Shown piece by piece: positions 61,327-64,000 of a DNA stretch of 64,000 nucleotides. A model generated the notes under the pieces. The model was not told the origin of the DNA. It saw nothing but the letters and a program-made list of their open reading frames with translations, and did not search any database. The translations under genes and the position numbers were made by a program. The DNA comes from Hyphomicrobiales bacterium (GTDB lineage Bacteria; Pseudomonadota; Alphaproteobacteria; Rhizobiales; Rhizobiaceae): positions 248,001-312,000 of the forward strand of contig UBYA01000008.1 in NCBI GenBank assembly GCA_900469615.1, in the 5' to 3' direction. Each line of letters begins with the position of its first letter. The first letter of the stretch is position 1.

Positions 61327-61731
61327 ATGATTATCGGCATAGGCAGCGATCTCATCGACATCCGCCGGGTGGAAAAGACGATCGAACGTTTCGGCGCCCG
61401 GTTCATCGAGCGCTGCTTTACCGACGTCGAGCGTGCCAAGTCCGAAGGCCGCAAGAACAGGGCGGCTTCCTATGCCAAGCGCTTTGCCGCCAAGGAAGCC
61501 TGCTCCAAGGCTCTGGGAACCGGCCTGGCGCAAGGCGTCTTCTGGCGGGACATGGGCGTCGTCAATCTGCCGAGCGGCAAGCCGACGATGCGCTTGACCG
61601 GTGGCGCCGCCGAAAGGCTGACCTCCATGCTGCCGGAAAATCACCGTGCGGCCATTCATTTGACCATAACGGATGATTTTCCTCTTGCTCAGGCTTTTGT
61701 GATCATCGAGGCATTGCCGATAGACGGCTGA
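61327..61731 (+). CDS. acpS: Holo-[acyl-carrier-protein] synthase
   Basis: Transfers phosphopantetheine from CoA to apo-acyl carrier protein. It has 134 residues, the normal length. The magnesium-binding aspartate is D8 in [13 protein letters not shown]. The family motif [19 protein letters not shown], with the second metal ligand Glu, is near residue 55. It sits 41 bases after the DUF2062 gene and before lepB. Confidence 0.97.
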   Translation: MIIGIGSDLIDIRRVEKTIERFGARFIERCFTDVERAKSEGRKNRAASYAKRFAAKEACSKALGTGLAQGVFWRDMGVVNLPSGKPTMRLTGGAAERLTSMLPENHRAAIHLTITDDFPLAQAFVIIEALPIDG

Positions 61732-61846
61732 ATCGCAGCCATATGTCGCTTTTGGCATCCGCGCCATTGCCGCAATGATGTGAAGCGAGTAGAGAGTGCC
61801 TGAATGCAAGTTGCGCCGGTGGGGTGCGAAAAAGGAATAAGACTGC

Positions 61847-62593
61847 GTGTCCGAGAAAGCCGTAAAACAGCAGAACGCCCTGTGGGAGAATATCAAGGTC
61901 ATCGTTCAGGCACTGATCCTGGCCATGATCATCCGCACGGTTCTCTTTCAGCCATTCACCATCCCGTCCGGCTCGATGATGCCGACGCTGCTTGTCGGCG
62001 ATTATATTTTCGTCAACAAGTTCGCCTATGGCTATTCGAAATACTCGCTGCCGTTCTCGCCGGATCTGTTCAGCGGCCGTATCTTCGGCAGCGAGCCGAA
62101 GCGCGGCGATGTGGTGGTGTTCCGCTTCCCGCCCAATCCGGATGTAGACTATATCAAACGCGTGATCGGCCTGCCGGGCGATCGCATTCAGGTCAAGAAC
62201 GACATTCTCTACATCAACGGCCAGGCCGTTCCGCGCGAACCGCACGGCACGTTCTCCTCGGATTACAGCCAGGAGCCGGGCGACAATATCCCCGTCTATA
62301 GCGAACGCCTGCCGGATACGGGCAAGGTTTTCGATACGTTGGATCTTTCGCCGAATTCCCGTGGCGACAATACCCAGGAATATGTCGTCCCGCCGGACCA
62401 CTATTTCATGATGGGCGACAATCGCGATAATTCCGACGACAGCCGTTTCGACGTCGGCTATGTGCCCGCCGAAAATCTCATTGGCCGCGCCAGCATCATC
62501 TTCTTTTCGCTGGGTCACGACACGTCGTTCCGCGAAGTCTGGAAATGGCCGGCCAACATGCGTTGGGATCGCCTCTTCAAGGTTGTCGAATGA
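61847..62593 (+). CDS. lepB: Signal peptidase I
   Basis: Membrane-bound serine protease that removes signal peptides from exported proteins, 248 residues. One N-terminal membrane segment (VIVQALILAMIIRTVLFQPFTI) is followed by the catalytic Ser43 in PSGSMMPTLLVGD and the general-base Lys104 in DYIKRVIGLPGD. The C-terminal GDNRDNSDDSR motif is also visible. The start is GTG with AAAGGA upstream. It overlaps rnc by four bases (ATGA), so the two are translationally coupled. Confidence 0.97.
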   Translation: MSEKAVKQQNALWENIKVIVQALILAMIIRTVLFQPFTIPSGSMMPTLLVGDYIFVNKFAYGYSKYSLPFSPDLFSGRIFGSEPKRGDVVVFRFPPNPDVDYIKRVIGLPGDRIQVKNDILYINGQAVPREPHGTFSSDYSQEPGDNIPVYSERLPDTGKVFDTLDLSPNSRGDNTQEYVVPPDHYFMMGDNRDNSDDSRFDVGYVPAENLIGRASIIFFSLGHDTSFREVWKWPANMRWDRLFKVVE

Positions 62594-63309
62594 CGAGGGT
62601 GCAGACGCTCTCCCCGGGGGATCGTGCCAGGCTTGAGGCCGCGATAGGATACGAATTCATCGAGAAGGAGCGTCTCGACTGGGCGCTGACGCATGCCAGC
62701 GCCCGCACCCACAAGACTGGCAACTACGAGCGGCTTGAGTTTCTCGGCGACAGGGTTCTCGGCCTCTGCATCGCCGAGTTGCTGTTCAAGACCTTCGTCA
62801 CGGCGACGGAAGGCGAGCTTTCGGTGCGCCTGAACCAGCTTGTCAGCGCCGAAACCTGCGCCGAAGTCGCAGACGAGATGCAGCTGCATCTTTACATCCG
62901 CACCGGTGCCGACGTGAAGAAGCTGACGGGCAAGCGCATGCTCAATGTGCGTGCGGACGTCGTCGAAAGCCTGATTGCCGCGCTTTATCTGGATGGCGGG
63001 CTTGAAGTCGCCCGCCGGTTCATCCTGCGTTACTGGGAGCGCCGCGCCATCCGGCCGGACGGCGCAAGACGCGACGCCAAGACGGAATTGCAGGAATGGG
63101 CGCATGCGAAATTCGGCGTCACCCCCGTCTACAGGGTTGATGATCGCAGCGGACCGGATCATGATCCTCGCTTCACGGTGACGGTGGAAGTGGCAGGCAC
63201 GGCGCCCGAGACGGGAATTGAACGCTCCAAGCGCGCTGCCGAGCAGATGGCCGCGACGCGGGTTTTGGAGCGCGAAGGTGTATGGCAGCCTCAGCCGACT
63301 GAGAAATGA
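62590..63309 (+). CDS. rnc: Ribonuclease III
   Basis: Double-strand-specific endoribonuclease that processes rRNA precursors and mRNA, 239 residues. The signature ERLEFLGDRVL is at 47-57, with the catalytic acidic residues following (NVRADVVESLIAALYLDGG). The C-terminal double-stranded RNA-binding domain covers about 160-235. It starts within the last bases of lepB. era follows after 22 bases. Confidence 0.97.
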   Translation: MTRVQTLSPGDRARLEAAIGYEFIEKERLDWALTHASARTHKTGNYERLEFLGDRVLGLCIAELLFKTFVTATEGELSVRLNQLVSAETCAEVADEMQLHLYIRTGADVKKLTGKRMLNVRADVVESLIAALYLDGGLEVARRFILRYWERRAIRPDGARRDAKTELQEWAHAKFGVTPVYRVDDRSGPDHDPRFTVTVEVAGTAPETGIERSKRAAEQMAATRVLEREGVWQPQPTEK

Positions 63310-63331
63310 CTGCCTGGAAACGACGGAAAAG

Positions 63332-64000
63332 ATGACCAATCAAGAAAATACGCCCGCCGATGACGGCGCGGTTGAACATAGCGGCCCGACCCATTCGGGT
63401 TTCGTGGCCCTCATCGGCCCGACCAATGCCGGCAAGTCGACGCTGGTCAACCGGCTCGTCGGTGCGAAGGTTTCGATCGTCAGCCATAAGGTGCAGACGA
63501 CGCGCGCGATCGTGCGCGGCATCGCCATTCACAACAATGCGCAGATCGTCTTCATGGACACGCCCGGCATCTTCAGGCCGCGTCGCCGTCTCGACCGTGC
63601 CATGGTGACGTCGGCCTGGGGCGGGGCCAAGGATGCGGATCTCATCATGCTGCTGATCGACAGCGAGCGTGGCTTGCGCGGAGACGCGGAAGCCATTCTG
63701 GAGGGCCTGAAAGACGTACCCCAGCCGAAGATCCTCGTTCTCAACAAAATCGACCGCGTCCGCCGCGAGGATCTGCTGGCGCTGGCCGCCGCCGCCAACG
63801 AGAAGATCGCCTTCGAGCAGACCTTCATGATCTCGGCGGAAAACGGCTCCGGCTGCGACGATGTCATGGATTATCTGGCAAAGGCCCTGCCGGAAGGTCC
63901 ATGGTACTATCCGGAGGATCAGATTTCGGATCTGCCGATGCGGCAGCTCGCCGCCGAAATCACCCGCGAAAAGCTGTTTCTGCGCCTGCATCAGGAGCTC
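63332..64000 (+). CDS. era: GTPase Era, 5' part (window ends inside the gene)
   Basis: Ribosome-assembly GTPase that binds 16S rRNA near its 3' end. 223 residues are visible and the frame is open at the window edge. The GTPase motifs are G1 GPTNAGKS (29-36), G3 DTPG (76-79), G4 NKID (138-141) and G5 SAE (168-170). The N-terminal ~20 residues are a non-conserved extension. The KH domain lies beyond the window. The order lepB-rnc-era is conserved in the group. Confidence 0.96.
   Translation, partial: MTNQENTPADDGAVEHSGPTHSGFVALIGPTNAGKSTLVNRLVGAKVSIVSHKVQTTRAIVRGIAIHNNAQIVFMDTPGIFRPRRRLDRAMVTSAWGGAKDADLIMLLIDSERGLRGDAEAILEGLKDVPQPKILVLNKIDRVRREDLLALAAAANEKIAFEQTFMISAENGSGCDDVMDYLAKALPEGPWYYPEDQISDLPMRQLAAEITREKLFLRLHQEL

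Overview
The window is a 64-kb, high-GC stretch of what looks like the main chromosome of a Rhizobium-type alphaproteobacterium (Rhizobiaceae). The reasons are a tandem pair of RopA-type porins, an iolC gene fused to the DUF2090 aldolase domain, an RgtD/RgtE-like galacturonic-acid transfer pair, rhizobial mosaic and palindromic intergenic repeats, and the order rpoZ-rsh-DUF2062-acpS-lepB-rnc-era. I see no transposase, integrase, phage gene, rRNA or CRISPR array. One tRNA gene (Ser, anticodon GCT) is present. The window ends inside era.

Layout. 0-9.6 kb: an unrecognised DNA-binding-like protein, two very small proteins, a divergent uracil-DNA glycosylase, a YegD-type Hsp70, an RND efflux pump with its adaptor, and a divergent SDR. 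9.8-18.2 kb: ETF-ubiquinone oxidoreductase with a GNAT enzyme; an EamA exporter divergent from an Lrp regulator; MgtE; a cysteine-free quinone oxidoreductase divergent from an HxlR regulator with a palindromic operator between them; an MFS exporter. 18.5-26.5 kb: a diacylglycerol-kinase-like lipid kinase, a polyamine-type glutamine synthetase and aminotransferase pair, then a Nudix-GT39-GT2 operon divergent from an LPG-synthase-like membrane protein. 26.5-38.4 kb: an ECF42 sigma factor with three DGPF/YciI proteins, AMP nucleosidase, several small secreted or membrane proteins, a HisC-like aminotransferase, an AraC/SDR pair, PilZ, a glyoxalase-related protein and a MATE exporter.

38.6-46.8 kb is a complete-looking myo-inositol block: iolB, iolE, iolD, iolC, the RpiR-type repressor iolR, and a divergent Gfo/Idh/MocA dehydrogenase. 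GGAA-N6-TTCC operator-like sites lie before iolC, iolR and the dehydrogenase. 46.9-54.7 kb holds a ferredoxin-reductase-like flavoprotein, tRNA-Ser, two ropA-like porins, an alpha/beta hydrolase and a soluble lytic transglycosylase. 54.9 kb to the end is a housekeeping block: dapA, smpB, a NYN-domain protein, rpoZ, rsh, a 49-residue DUF3563 protein, DUF2062, acpS, lepB, rnc and era.

Most of the window is ordinary core genome. The parts most worth a second look are the Nudix/GT39/GT2 plus LPG-synthase-like locus, the HxlR thiol-switch module, the IolR operators (one overlaps the iolR stop codon), the uracil-DNA glycosylase that cannot supply four cysteines for its iron-sulfur cluster, the SDR without catalytic Tyr/Lys, and several unlisted small genes. 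I found no clearly new multi-gene system that I could defend strongly.
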